Assembly (NCBI GenBank): GCA_029260075.1
Contig: JAJDDY010000028.1
Span: forward strand, 62,001 to 126,000
Reading direction: 5' to 3'
From: Phycisphaerae bacterium
GTDB lineage: Bacteria; Planctomycetota; Phycisphaerae; UBA1845
Length of the DNA stretch: 64,000 nucleotides
Position 1 is the stretch's first letter, and every line of letters begins with the position of its first letter. The notes below the pieces were generated by a model. The model did no database searches. It was not told the origin of the DNA and was given only the letters and a program-made list of their open reading frames with translations. Position numbers and translations under genes: made by a program. Shown in pieces: positions 1-9,439 of the stretch.

Positions 1-2
1 CG

Positions 3-416
3 TTAGCCGTCGCCGCCGACTTCGCAATAACTGAACTCGGAGGCGATGGCTTCGCGCCAAACATTGAGTTGCTGATGCATCTGAGCGCCGACACGGTGGA
101 GCTGACGCTCGATGGCCTGATAGAAGCCGGCGCCAGAACGGTGTTTACGCACAAGGCAAGTTGCACACGCGTCTGCGTGGGTCACTTGCCGGCTGACGCG
201 GATCAGGACGGTCGAAGCGAACCGTCCGATGTTGCGGCCATCGTGAACAACCTTGAGGGGACGTGGCAGCCGCCCATGCAGATGTGGCAATGCGACGCGA
301 ACCGAAACGGTGGTTGCAGTGCGTTGGATATTCTTTCCGTGATCGACCTGCTCAACGGTGGCGGCGTGAACGCTCCGTGGAACGGCCGGTCATTGCCCGC
401 ATGCCCGCCTGAGTAG
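3..416 (+). CDS. Dockerin-type secreted protein, C-terminal part (5' end outside window)
   Basis: The frame is open from the first bases of the window, so this is the C-terminal 137 codons of a longer gene. The visible part ends in a calcium-binding, EF-hand-like dockerin pair: DADQDGRSEPSDV, then CDANRNGGCSALDILSVIDLLNGGG, each with the D-x-(D/N)-x-(D/N)-G pattern. The tail after LNGGG contains WNGRSLPACP and closely matches the C-terminus of the exported protein that ends at 4033. In planctomycetes such domains sit at the C-terminus of large exported proteins whose partners are mostly unknown. The function of the main body cannot be judged from this fragment. Confidence 0.75.
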   Translation, partial: LAVAADFAITELGGDGFAPNIELLMHLSADTVELTLDGLIEAGARTVFTHKASCTRVCVGHLPADADQDGRSEPSDVAAIVNNLEGTWQPPMQMWQCDANRNGGCSALDILSVIDLLNGGGVNAPWNGRSLPACPPE

Positions 417-640
417 CTGTACGCTGCACGTCCTGCTCCTGCCGCCGGTCGGTCGGCAGGCCCAACAGTACCTCCCTTGCTCGCATTGCCGCGAGAATCT
501 TGCGCACTATCAGGGTGGGCGTGACTCTGTTACATTGCGTTCCGCGACGCAGTCGTGGCGGTCCGACGTACGCCTAAGCCGTCGTTTGACGAGTTGGCAA
601 AAAGTGAAGCGTAGAAATTGTCCACGGGAGACAGCCGAAG

Positions 641-1432
641 ATGAATGCGATGGATTGGGGGATGAGCAATCGGCTCGCCGGAATCATCAAGCCCGACAGC
701 GGGCGGTGTGTGATGCTGGCGATCGATCACGGATATTTTCAAGGCCCGACCACCGGGTTGGAGCGGCCTGGCGAGACGGTGGCGCCGCTGCTCGATCACG
801 CGGACGCCCTGATGCTGACGCGCGGGGTTTTGCGGAACACGATCGACACCGCTCGGCGTATTCCGATCGTCCTGCGCGTGTCCGGTGGGACGAGCATTCT
901 GAAGGACGACCTCTCGCAGGAAGATCTTACGGTCTCGATCGAAGATGCGATTCGGCTCAATGCGTCGGCGCTGGCGATCTCGGTGTTTGTGGGTTCGGAC
1001 AACGAAAAGCAGACGCTCACGAACCTGTCGCGTTTGGTTGATGACGGTCAGCGGTATGGCCTGCCTGTGCTTGCGGTGACGGCGGTGGGTAAGGACATGG
1101 TTCGCGAGGCGCGGTACCTCGGATTGGCTTGCCGCATTGCGGCGGAGCTCGGTGCCCAAGTGGTTAAAACGTACTACTGCGAGGGTTTCGAAAAGGTAGT
1201 CGCTGGATGCCCGGTGCCGATCGTGATTGCCGGTGGTAAGAAGATTGAGGAGCGGGACGCGCTTCGTTTGGCTCATCGGGCGGTGTCGGAAGGTGCGGCC
1301 GGCGTGGACATGGGGCGGAACATTTTTCAATCGCGATGGCCTGTGCAGATGATTCAGGCCGTGCGGAGCATAGTACACGAAGGCTTGACCGACGCCCAAG
1401 CGTGGGAGCGGTTTGAGCAGGCCATCGGCTGA
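641..1432 (+). CDS. lsrF: LsrF-like aldolase/thiolase (DhnA-type class I aldolase)
   Basis: 263 residues resembling E. coli LsrF over the whole length, including MDWGM..RL, the [15 protein letters not shown] block, [35 protein letters not shown] and [11 protein letters not shown]. LsrF is a TIM-barrel enzyme that uses a Schiff-base Lys and transfers an acetyl group from 3-hydroxy-5-phosphonooxypentane-2,4-dione to CoA. The matching Lys is K176 in VVKTYYC. The E. coli N-terminal extension of about 30 residues is missing. ATG 641 follows GGGAGAC; ATG 650 is an alternative. The gene is followed after 13 bp by the YciI-like gene and the aldolase-SDR fusion. No lsrK, lsrG, lsrR or lsr transporter is present, so a role in AI-2 breakdown is not shown; a related phosphosugar is equally possible. 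Confidence 0.85.
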   Translation: MNAMDWGMSNRLAGIIKPDSGRCVMLAIDHGYFQGPTTGLERPGETVAPLLDHADALMLTRGVLRNTIDTARRIPIVLRVSGGTSILKDDLSQEDLTVSIEDAIRLNASALAISVFVGSDNEKQTLTNLSRLVDDGQRYGLPVLAVTAVGKDMVREARYLGLACRIAAELGAQVVKTYYCEGFEKVVAGCPVPIVIAGGKKIEERDALRLAHRAVSEGAAGVDMGRNIFQSRWPVQMIQAVRSIVHEGLTDAQAWERFEQAIG

Positions 1433-1445
1433 TTGGAGACGGGCG

Positions 1446-1742
1446 ATGGCGACGTTTGTCATGATCGGCTGGGACGGTCTCGAGGGTCCGGATCGCCGCG
1501 ATGTCCATCGGCGCGCTCACGTGGATCACATCACTTCGCTCGATCGAAGCGGTCGAATCGTCTTTGCCGGGCCGATTCGTGACGACACCGGCGCCAAGTC
1601 TATCGGTGCGGTCATCGTCTTCGGCGCCGACGATCTGGACGAAGCGCGGCGCACCGTCGACAGCGATCCTTACGTTGCGGGCGGTGTGTTCAAGACGGTA
1701 TCGGTGTCGCCCTTCAAGACCGTACTTCCGGAATCGAAATGA
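1446..1742 (+). CDS. YciI-like (YCII domain) protein
   Basis: 98 residues, one ferredoxin-like YCII domain. The pattern is FVMIGWDGLEGPDRRDVHRRAHVDHI, then GRIVFAGPIRDD, GAVIVF and ADDLDEARRTVDSDPYV, with the conserved His (H25 in RRAHVDH) and an Asp near DDLDEAR that usually line the presumed active site. YciI-like proteins are small dimers, in a few cases dehydrochlorinases; most are uncharacterised. ATG 1446 was chosen because it lies 13 bp after the LsrF-like gene and follows GGAGAC; an in-frame GTG/ATG at 1413 would overlap that gene. The stop overlaps the next start as ATGA, which suggests translational coupling and a shared pathway. Confidence 0.75.
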   Translation: MATFVMIGWDGLEGPDRRDVHRRAHVDHITSLDRSGRIVFAGPIRDDTGAKSIGAVIVFGADDLDEARRTVDSDPYVAGGVFKTVSVSPFKTVLPESK

Positions 1743-3871
1743 ACGATCGATGGTTGGATCAGGACGCCGCTTCTGCGATTGAGCGATGGGGCGACGTACA
1801 TGGCAAAGAGTTCGCCTTGCGTCTCTACACGGCGCGGCTGATCGGTTCTGACCCGAGTCTTGTGCTTCATGGCGGCGGCAACGTGTCGCTCAAGGGTCGA
1901 ACCCAGACGATTCTTGGCGACGTAATTGATACGATTTTCGTCAAAGGCTCTGGTGGCGATCTGGCCACGATCGATTCGACGGGTATGCCCGGTCTCGATC
2001 TTTCGAGGCTTCGGAGGTTCTCCTCGCTGACCTCGCTAAGTGACGAGGATATGACACTGGCCGTGCGGTCCTGTCTGCTCGACCCGTCGTCAGTCACCCC
2101 TTCGATTGAGACGTTCGTTCATGCGATCGTGCCGCACGCCTACGTCGATCATTCCCATGCCGACGCTGTCTTGGCCGTGACCAACCATGCGAACGGCCGG
2201 GCGCTGTCGCTTGAGGCGATGGGCGAGCGTGTGGCGGTGATCGATTACGTTCGCCCTGGTTTTGAGCTCGCGCTGGCCGTGGCGGCGGCGATCGAAGCTC
2301 ATCCGGAGGTCGTGGGCTTCGTGCTGCTCCACCACGGATTGATTACATTCGGTCCGGACGCGCGGACGTCGTACAGTCGGCACGTGCAGTTGGTCGGTGC
2401 ATGCGAAAAACTCGTCGCGAGTCGAATCACCACGGGTAAGCCAAGTGAATCGTGTGGCGCGGGAAAATCGCCCGCGGCGTCTTCCTCTGTAGACACCGAC
2501 GTTGCAGATGAACGGGTTGTGCAGGCGGCGCCGATTCTGCGCGGGCTCTTGGCGCGACCTACGGGCGACGAAGACCAGCCGTACGACCGACCCGTATTGG
2601 AATGGCGTGGCGGTGCCGAAATTTTGGCACTTTCCAATGGCGATTCGGCTCGTGAGCTCGCGACGGGTGGGCCGTTGACCGGCGACCATCTCATTCGCAC
2701 CAAGCCGCACATGATGTATGTGGCCGATCCAAACTGGTGCGACGATGATGCACTTCGCAGGCAGTTGACCGACGCGGTCGATGCGTTTCGTACTGACTAT
2801 GAGTCCTACGTTCGTCGCCATGGCGACCTGCCGGAACCGTGCGATACGGCGCCGCGCGTGGTTCTGTTGCCCGGCGCGGGGTTGCTCGCGTGGGGGTCGA
2901 CCAAGCGGGCGGCGTGCATCGCAGCCGACATCGCGGAGCACACATTAACGACCAAGGCGCGGGCTGCGGCGCTGGGCGATTACACGCCGTTATCCGAAGA
3001 ACATCTTTTCGACATGGAGTTTCGCAGTCAGCAGCAGGAAAAACTAGCGGCCGCACCCGCCGGCGTGCTCGCGGGGCAGGTCGTAATTATCAGCGGCGCG
3101 GCCGGCGCCATTGGCTCAAGCGTGGCGGAGGTTTGCGCCGAAGCCGGAGCGCATGTCGCCCTGTCGGACGTGGACGAAGAGCGACTTTCGTCCGTCACGA
3201 AACGTCTCGCGCAGCGCTTCGGCGACGACGTGGTGATGGGTGTGGTGGCCGATGTGACCGATGAGGCCAGCGTACGTGTTGCGTATGAGCGAACCGTGCG
3301 TCATTTCGGCGGCGTCGATGTGATCGTGCCGAACGCGGGCGTGGCGCATGTGGCGGCGGTGGGTGAGTTGGCCGTGTCAGACTTCCGGCGGGTGATGGAG
3401 ATCAACGCCACGGGATACCTCCTGTTAATGCAACAGGGGATCGCGGTGTTGAAGCGGCAGGGGTTGGGTGGAAGTATCGTTATCAACGCGAGCAAGAACG
3501 TGTTCGGTCCCGGTAAGGACTTCGGGGCGTATAGTGCGTCGAAAGCGGCTGCCCACCAACTCGGCAAGGTGGCGGCCATCGAGTTGGCTGTGGATCAAAT
3601 CCGTGTGAACATGATCAACGCCGACGCGATCTTCGGCGACGAGCGCACGCCGTCGGGATTATGGGCGTCTGTCGGTCCGAAGCGTGCGAAGGTTCGCGGC
3701 ATTAGTGAGGCCGAGCTTCCGGAGTACTATCGCGGGCGCAACCTGTTGCACGCCCGGGTGACCGGTCGTCATGTCGGTAACGCCGTCGTGTTTTTCGCGA
3801 GCAACGCCACGCCCACAACCGGCGCGACGCTTCCGGTGGACGGTGGCGTGGTTGATGCGTTTCCGAGGTAG
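1739..3871 (+). CDS. Bifunctional class II aldolase / short-chain dehydrogenase
   Basis: 710 residues. Residues about 1-400 form a class II aldolase/adducin-type domain with the Zn-binding His cluster in HAIVPHAYVDHSHADAV and a later HHGLITFG. Residues about 430-708 form a short-chain dehydrogenase with the nucleotide-binding GAAGAIGSSVAE, PNAGVAHV, and the catalytic Ser/Tyr/Lys region ending YSASKAAAH. The fusion matches the family of bifunctional rhamnulose-1-phosphate aldolase/lactaldehyde dehydrogenases (RhaEW type) and relatives of unknown specificity. The start overlaps the YciI-like gene by 4 bp (ATGA). With the LsrF-like enzyme it would split a ketose phosphate and oxidise or reduce the aldehyde product (inference). 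The substrate cannot be read from the sequence. Confidence 0.82.
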   Translation: MNDRWLDQDAASAIERWGDVHGKEFALRLYTARLIGSDPSLVLHGGGNVSLKGRTQTILGDVIDTIFVKGSGGDLATIDSTGMPGLDLSRLRRFSSLTSLSDEDMTLAVRSCLLDPSSVTPSIETFVHAIVPHAYVDHSHADAVLAVTNHANGRALSLEAMGERVAVIDYVRPGFELALAVAAAIEAHPEVVGFVLLHHGLITFGPDARTSYSRHVQLVGACEKLVASRITTGKPSESCGAGKSPAASSSVDTDVADERVVQAAPILRGLLARPTGDEDQPYDRPVLEWRGGAEILALSNGDSARELATGGPLTGDHLIRTKPHMMYVADPNWCDDDALRRQLTDAVDAFRTDYESYVRRHGDLPEPCDTAPRVVLLPGAGLLAWGSTKRAACIAADIAEHTLTTKARAAALGDYTPLSEEHLFDMEFRSQQQEKLAAAPAGVLAGQVVIISGAAGAIGSSVAEVCAEAGAHVALSDVDEERLSSVTKRLAQRFGDDVVMGVVADVTDEASVRVAYERTVRHFGGVDVIVPNAGVAHVAAVGELAVSDFRRVMEINATGYLLLMQQGIAVLKRQGLGGSIVINASKNVFGPGKDFGAYSASKAAAHQLGKVAAIELAVDQIRVNMINADAIFGDERTPSGLWASVGPKRAKVRGISEAELPEYYRGRNLLHARVTGRHVGNAVVFFASNATPTTGATLPVDGGVVDAFPR

Positions 3872-3963
3872 CAGCGCGTGGAACAAGGCCGGTATCGAAG
3901 CAAGTCGCCCTGAACCCGTTCGTGACAACGGGCGGCGTCTTCGTCAAGAGGCGGAGGTCGCTC

Positions 3964-4003
3964 ATGGATCACGGGCTGGAAGCCGGTGCCACACTTTTTC
4001 AAC
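3964..4003 (-). repeat. Family B palindromic repeat (copy 1)
   Basis: Reverse-oriented copy of the core GTGTGGCACCGGCTTCCAG plus CCGGTGATCCAT. CCGGCTTCCAGCCGG can fold on itself. Other copies are at 20743, 22741, 24607, 26351, 44349 and 52911. Confidence 0.8.
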
Positions 4004-4032
4004 ATGCTGATAAGGGGCGGCGCCGTATTTCG

Positions 4033-6333
4033 TTACGGGCAGGTCGTGCCTCCGGTTGGAAGGGCGGTTGTGTTCCATCGACGCAAGTCGCCGCCGCCGT
4101 TGAGTAGGTCGATCGTGCCGAGGATGTCGATCGGCGTGAAGCGTCCGCTATGGTTGATATCGACGCTGAACTGTCCCCACGGCGGAACGAGCATACCGCG
4201 TAGAAACAGAACCAAACTCCAGACGTCCGCCGCGCGGGCTCGGGTGTTGGCGTTGGTGTTGCTCGGGTGAACGGTGAAAGTCGCCCGCGTGGTCAGGCCA
4301 TTGTCGTCGGTATAGGTGATTGTCGTGACCGCGGCGGCGGTGGCGGGTCGGTCCAGCGTCAGCGTTACGTTGCCGGTGTTTGCATCCCGAATAACGGCGG
4401 TGATTGTGTTGGCTGCACCATCCATGGACGTCTCGCAGAGTGTCCAACATTCCAATTTGTCTGAGCCCGCCGGCGCTTCGAAGATGATCGTGTCGATGCC
4501 TTGTCTGAAGGCTGCGTTGTACGGCGGATGAGGCCTTCGGGCGTCGACGACGCCGTTCGGCGGGTCCACGGCGGCGACGGCGCCGGGTGGACATACCGGT
4601 TCGCGGCAAAGGTCGGCGCATTGAATGTCAGCGCCGCAACTGCGGTCGTTGTTACTCGTGGCGCAGCCGACGTCCCACTCGACCTCACAGCAAAACGGAT
4701 CGCAGGCGCACACGGCTGCACAACACGTTGCATCGGAACAGAACGGCGTGCCGGTCCCCAGGTCGGAGCAGCAATCGCCGGCGAACGGATTGCCGCATTC
4801 GGCGCACGCATCTTGGCAAAGCAGAGCGGCGCCGCAGCCTGACCCTTGGAAACCAAACGTTGCACACCCCGCGTCCCACCTGTCGCTACAGCAAAATGGA
4901 TCGCACGCGCACACCGTTGCACAACATGCGTCGTCGCTACATCCGGGAGTCGTCGTGCCCGCGACGTCGCAACAGTCGCCGGCCAGCGCGTCACAACCGC
5001 CGGTCGCCGGTGGACCGCACGTGATATCGATCCGTCCGGTGCCGCGATTTGCGCCGGGGAACCGTCCGACCCGGATCATGTACTGTGAACCAGCCGTGGC
5101 GTCGAATATCACCATCGATTGTTTGGGCCTTCCGAGTTCGCCGCACAAGTCGTCGTTAGCCCCTAAGAGAATGTTCTCACCGGGCGGGCACACGCTGCAA
5201 CCTTCGTACACGGCGACGATCGTATCGACACTGGTTTGACCACACGTGCGCACGAAGACTTTGTCCGTACACGGTGACGTGAAGCAATACCACACGTCGC
5301 TGTCGATCCGTGGGCCTTGCGGCGCGGCGCACGGCGTGAGCACCATGCCGTCCGTTGTGGCGAGGTTGATGTTGAAGTCGAACAAGCCCGCAGCGTCGAT
5401 GGGCCTTGCGTTCACGCAGTCGTCGTTGGCCGGTCGCGCCGGTTCGGTGAGTGGAAGATCGATACAGAACGCCGCGTCTTCGGGGAGTGCTTCGTTGGCC
5501 GTATATCCATCGAGGATGGCTGCGAACATACCGTCTTGATACGTCAAACCATTGCCCTCGCCCGCCTCCCAAACCCACGAGCAGCTACTGGGGGAAATGT
5601 CGTTTGTGATTTCGACCCAATATCTTTGACCGGCCACCACCGGTACGGGACCGTGGCTGCTGGAGTAGGAAATCTCCGTCGCGATGTCTGCGAGTCGATC
5701 GCATGTCGGCGTCTTGGCGTCGATGGTGACCGTTCCGGCGATCTGTACGAAGATGGCGATCGTGTTACCGGGGATGCCGTTATTGTCGGCGTAGTACCTG
5801 ATGAGGAAGTTGTCCTGCGGAGCGGCTGCGCAACCGACCGCCGTGGCGGCGCTGAAGTCCATGTATGCGCCGCGCCAACAGAGACTGGTGATGTCGCCGG
5901 ATACGGCAGGAACGAAGTCGTCTGCGATGGTGAATAGCGCGGTTCGATCGCTGGTGAACACCGAGTTGATGTCATTGCGCTGGCAGTTCTCGCCCGGCTG
6001 CTGGCAAGTTGCGCCCGCAGTTTGGCCGTTGGTCGTTACGCCGGTTGATTGCAGCGTCCACGGTTTGGTTTGTCGGGTAGATGTGCGGGGTATGCGGACG
6101 CCGGCGTCATAAGTGTCCGTAACACTTTGGCGTGATCCGCGCCGCGTATCGCCGAGTTTCGGAGATATGCCGACCGCGTCCGACGAGATGGTGGTCAAGC
6201 CTCGCGCCGGGTCTGCCTCCTGGGCGGACGCGTTCCACGATACGAACAGGGTCAACGAGAGCGCCGCAGCGACCCTACGAATTGCAGATTGGCCGGGCCG
6301 TCTGCGCGTTGTGAATCTTCTTAGTGATGCCAT
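4033..6333 (-). CDS. Exported Cys-rich protein with dockerin-like C-terminus
   Basis: 766 residues from ATG 6333, which follows the Shine-Dalgarno GGGGAAGG; a longer in-frame start at 6657 lacks both this and a sensible N-terminus. Order: Arg-rich n-region and signal peptide ending ...SWNASAQ; a beta-rich region with TIADDFVPA and a second unit from PANDDCVNARPI to DVWYCFTSPC (pre-peptidase/proprotein-convertase-like modules common in planctomycete surface proteins, tentative); two Cys-rich repeats with CDPFCC and W-D-x-G-C-A; then an Ig-like stretch and a dockerin-like DINHSGRFTPIDILGTIDLLNGGG. The protein is probably on the surface or in a matrix. The C-terminal LNGGG...WN...LP...CP block is shared with the partial gene at 3-416. 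No enzymatic motif seen. Confidence 0.78.
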   Translation of the reverse strand: MASLRRFTTRRRPGQSAIRRVAAALSLTLFVSWNASAQEADPARGLTTISSDAVGISPKLGDTRRGSRQSVTDTYDAGVRIPRTSTRQTKPWTLQSTGVTTNGQTAGATCQQPGENCQRNDINSVFTSDRTALFTIADDFVPAVSGDITSLCWRGAYMDFSAATAVGCAAAPQDNFLIRYYADNNGIPGNTIAIFVQIAGTVTIDAKTPTCDRLADIATEISYSSSHGPVPVVAGQRYWVEITNDISPSSCSWVWEAGEGNGLTYQDGMFAAILDGYTANEALPEDAAFCIDLPLTEPARPANDDCVNARPIDAAGLFDFNINLATTDGMVLTPCAAPQGPRIDSDVWYCFTSPCTDKVFVRTCGQTSVDTIVAVYEGCSVCPPGENILLGANDDLCGELGRPKQSMVIFDATAGSQYMIRVGRFPGANRGTGRIDITCGPPATGGCDALAGDCCDVAGTTTPGCSDDACCATVCACDPFCCSDRWDAGCATFGFQGSGCGAALLCQDACAECGNPFAGDCCSDLGTGTPFCSDATCCAAVCACDPFCCEVEWDVGCATSNNDRSCGADIQCADLCREPVCPPGAVAAVDPPNGVVDARRPHPPYNAAFRQGIDTIIFEAPAGSDKLECWTLCETSMDGAANTITAVIRDANTGNVTLTLDRPATAAAVTTITYTDDNGLTTRATFTVHPSNTNANTRARAADVWSLVLFLRGMLVPPWGQFSVDINHSGRFTPIDILGTIDLLNGGGDLRRWNTTALPTGGTTCP

Positions 6334-6748
6334 CAGTGGTGTGCCTTCCCCAATAGGTTTTCGACCACGAACGATTCGTGATCCGGGCAAGCCCGAAGCC
6401 GGTCGTCGTGGTGCTAGCGCACGAACGCCAAACCATTCCAGTAGGGTGACGGATTCGGAATTGTCGCGCAGCGCGACGGATTGTTGAACCCCATCCCCCA
6501 ATGCACGCCTTTCATGCCCCCCGGCATGAACGTCAGGGCGTACACGCGCGACCTGCTTATCGGCCGAACCCCTGCCGAACAGACCGCACCGAAAGACTAT
6601 ATGCGATGTCGATCGCGGTTTCAAGGTACGCCAGAATGCGATGGACCGATAGTTCATCCTTCCAACGCATCGCTAGCCTCATGCGGCCGTTGGAATTCGC
6701 ATCGTGAGGTGTGCCACTGTTCTTGTGCGGCGCTTGTGAGCGTGACGC
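6334..6748. other. Intergenic region, no gene seen
   Basis: Leader of the Cys-rich dockerin gene and 3' flank of the c-di-GMP gene, both on the minus strand. A short GC palindrome (TCGCGCAGCGCGA near 6465) is the only structure noticed. Reading frames here have no recognisable product. Confidence 0.5.
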
Positions 6749-9430
6749 TCAGGAGGATCGGGCGTTTTCAAGGTCGCTGACGTTGGCGGCGGCGGTCGCT
6801 GTACCTGAACGATCAGCGTTGTTCGGGCAGGGGGATTCAGTCGGAGTCGGACGTTTGTTGCTGAGTGTTTTGAACTCCCGTTCATGTCGCATGAACGCTT
6901 CGACAATGGCGGGGTCGAACTGCGTTCCTGACGACTTCAGGGTAATGGCTACGGCTTCTTCGTGGCTCAGGGCCTCTTTGTAGGGGCGCTTGGACGTCAC
7001 CGCATCGTACACATCGGCGACGGCGACGATGCGTGCGGAAAGCGGAATGTCGTCGCCGCTTAGCCCATCTGGGTAACCCGTCCCGTCGAACCATTCGTGA
7101 TGGGAAAATGCGATGTCCTCCGCCATCTTGAGCATGCTGAGGCCCGGTGCTCGCTCGCGAACTGTCCGGATAGTTTCGGCGCCGATTTCTGCGTGCGTCC
7201 GCATCACGGTCGTTTCCTGGCTCGTAAGGCGTCCGGGCTTTCGCAAGATGCCGTCGGGGACGGCGATTTTTCCGATATCGTGAAGTGGTACGGAGCGTTC
7301 AAAGTCGTACATGAATGCGTCATCGATCGTGGAATAGAACGTACTCTGTTTGCGTAGATCTTCCGCGAGGATGAGACAATACTGCGTGATATGATCTACG
7401 TGCATACGAGTATGGCCGTCGCGGTTTTCTGCCAGCTTGGCGAACGCAACCATAATTGCGTCGCGCGCATCGTCGCGCGCTCGACGTGCGAGGATGCTTT
7501 GGACCGCGGTCCCAGCGATACCGGCGATCATCTCGACCGATTCCAACTCGCGGGGTTCGAACGGTTGCTTGCCCACTCGGTCGGTGGCGTTGAGCACGCC
7601 GACAATGTGCTCGGCCGATCCGAGTGCCGTGCAGATGAGCGGCGTGGAACTGAAGTAGGGTGAGTCGTAGCGGTTGCCGTTCGGGCCGATTTCTTGGTCG
7701 CTGTTGATGACAATGGGATGTCCGGATTCGAGGACGCGACCGGCGATGGATTCACCGATGGGGACACTTGCTTCTGCTGCGGTTTCTTGGTCGATACCGA
7801 TCGACGTGGCGACGGTCAAGACTTCCCGGTTCACGTCGGGAAGCATAATCGAAATCCGGCGACAGCCGGTCAGTGCGGCCGCGGCGGCGATCGTCTGTTC
7901 GAGTGCCTGTTCCAAGGTTTCGGCGTTGCCAAGCATGCGGCATAGATCGAGGAGGATGTTGAGCACGCGCGTTTGTTCACCGCGCACCTCGTAGCCGCCG
8001 AGCAAGGCCAGGCGATCGCTTCGGCGCTTGGCCATCGACCGCACGCGCAAGGCAAGCTCTGCAGGTTTGATTGGCTTGGTCAGGTATTCGTCGGCGCCGG
8101 CTTCAAGACCGGCCTGGATGTCTGTCGTATCCGCGCGGGCGCTGACAATGATAATCGGAATGTCCTGCGTTTCGCGGTTCGCACGGAGCAAACGCGTACA
8201 CTGCAGCCCGTCCATTACCGGCATCATGACGTCCATCAGGATGACGGACGGATGTTCCCTGGCCACTTCATTGAGGGCGGCGCGTCCGTCGACTGCTTCG
8301 CGTATGTGGTACCCCGCGTGCTCGAGTGATCGTCGACATACGATCCGGTTCGTGGCGTTGTCATCCACAATCAACACGGTAGTTCGATCTTCATTCGCAT
8401 CGGCGCTTACGCTCGTGGTCAGGGTTGCATCACCTTGGCGTGCGATCAGTGTGTCTTCGCGCTCGGGCGGCGCAACGGAGTCGGCACACACGGTGTTTCG
8501 TCCGGTCTCCTTTGCAGTGTAGAGCGCCTCATCGGCTCTCCTAAGCACGTCTTCCCAGGAGTCGCCGTCCCAGTTGGCCACGCCGAGGCTTGCCGTCACT
8601 TGATCGGCGATCGAGCTTGCGGGGTGCGGTATGTCTAGATCGGCGATGGCCTGTCGTATCCGCTCGGCAAGCCCGATTGCGTGTTCGGTGTCCGTGTCAG
8701 GTGCGAGGACGACGAATTCCTCGCCTCCATAACGTCCAACGACATCGGTTGCTCTGCATGCAGAGTCGATTCGTTCCGCTACGCGCTCCAAGCAGTCATC
8801 ACCGGCCTGGTGTCCTTGTGAATCGTTGAACGACTTGAAGTAGTCCACATCGAGCATTACGATGCTGTAGACGCTGCCACGACGCAGACAGCGGTCGTGT
8901 TCTTTCGTGACAAAGTCTTCCCACGCCCGCCGGTTGTACAGCTTTGTGAGGGGATCGATACGCGCTTGCACGGCCAGTTCGACGTTCGACGCCGCGACGA
9001 TCTTGGACATTTCCTCAAGTTGTTTGTTTCTCTCGTCGGCCTCGCGTTGGGCTCGTCGCAGTTGGAGGTGAACGGAAACACGCGCCTTGATCTCGCTCAT
9101 CTTGAACGGTTTCGTGAGGTAGTCACACCCTCCAAGTGCAAACGCTCGTTCAAGATCCTCGGTCTCCGACTTGGCCGTCAGGAAAATGATCGGAACGGCC
9201 AGTGTTGCGTCGTCCGACTTTAGGATGCGACACACTTCGAAGCCATCCCGCTCCGGCATCATGATGTCCAGAAGGACAAGGTCAGGTGCGTGGGACGCGG
9301 CCAGGTCTACGGCTTCGAACCCGTCTCGAGCCTCGATCATGTCGTAGCCCATCTTCCCCAAGGATCTGACGAGGATGCGCCGGTTGGTCGTGTTGTCATC
9401 GACCACCAGGATGCGTTGTGCTGTGTCCAT
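6749..9430 (-). CDS. Dual response regulator with GGDEF and HD-GYP domains (c-di-GMP synthesis and breakdown)
   Basis: 893 residues, cytoplasmic. Order: REC1 (about 5-125, phospho-acceptor D55 in LVLLDIMMPE); GGDEF (about 155-320, active-site GGEEF preceded by RATD at the spacing of an inhibitory I-site); REC2 (about 340-465, VILMDVMMPVMDG); GAF (about 490-635); HD-GYP phosphodiesterase (about 650-850) with HDIGK, HHEWFDGTGYPDG and a DVYDA metal site. It can in principle both make c-di-GMP from GTP and hydrolyse it, each activity set by phosphorylation or GAF ligand. It is the last gene of a three-gene minus-strand operon, 9 bp after the Hpt-bearing kinase, so the upstream kinases are its likely phosphate donors. 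Confidence 0.93.
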   Translation of the reverse strand: MDTAQRILVVDDNTTNRRILVRSLGKMGYDMIEARDGFEAVDLAASHAPDLVLLDIMMPERDGFEVCRILKSDDATLAVPIIFLTAKSETEDLERAFALGGCDYLTKPFKMSEIKARVSVHLQLRRAQREADERNKQLEEMSKIVAASNVELAVQARIDPLTKLYNRRAWEDFVTKEHDRCLRRGSVYSIVMLDVDYFKSFNDSQGHQAGDDCLERVAERIDSACRATDVVGRYGGEEFVVLAPDTDTEHAIGLAERIRQAIADLDIPHPASSIADQVTASLGVANWDGDSWEDVLRRADEALYTAKETGRNTVCADSVAPPEREDTLIARQGDATLTTSVSADANEDRTTVLIVDDNATNRIVCRRSLEHAGYHIREAVDGRAALNEVAREHPSVILMDVMMPVMDGLQCTRLLRANRETQDIPIIIVSARADTTDIQAGLEAGADEYLTKPIKPAELALRVRSMAKRRSDRLALLGGYEVRGEQTRVLNILLDLCRMLGNAETLEQALEQTIAAAAALTGCRRISIMLPDVNREVLTVATSIGIDQETAAEASVPIGESIAGRVLESGHPIVINSDQEIGPNGNRYDSPYFSSTPLICTALGSAEHIVGVLNATDRVGKQPFEPRELESVEMIAGIAGTAVQSILARRARDDARDAIMVAFAKLAENRDGHTRMHVDHITQYCLILAEDLRKQSTFYSTIDDAFMYDFERSVPLHDIGKIAVPDGILRKPGRLTSQETTVMRTHAEIGAETIRTVRERAPGLSMLKMAEDIAFSHHEWFDGTGYPDGLSGDDIPLSARIVAVADVYDAVTSKRPYKEALSHEEAVAITLKSSGTQFDPAIVEAFMRHEREFKTLSNKRPTPTESPCPNNADRSGTATAAANVSDLENARSS

Positions 9431-9439
9431 GCGCGTACC

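Noticed and set aside
4148-4621. Long frames opposite or beside the Cys-rich gene
   Set aside because: Arg-rich shadow frames typical of GC-rich DNA; the minus-strand 766-residue frame has signal peptide, RBS and domains.
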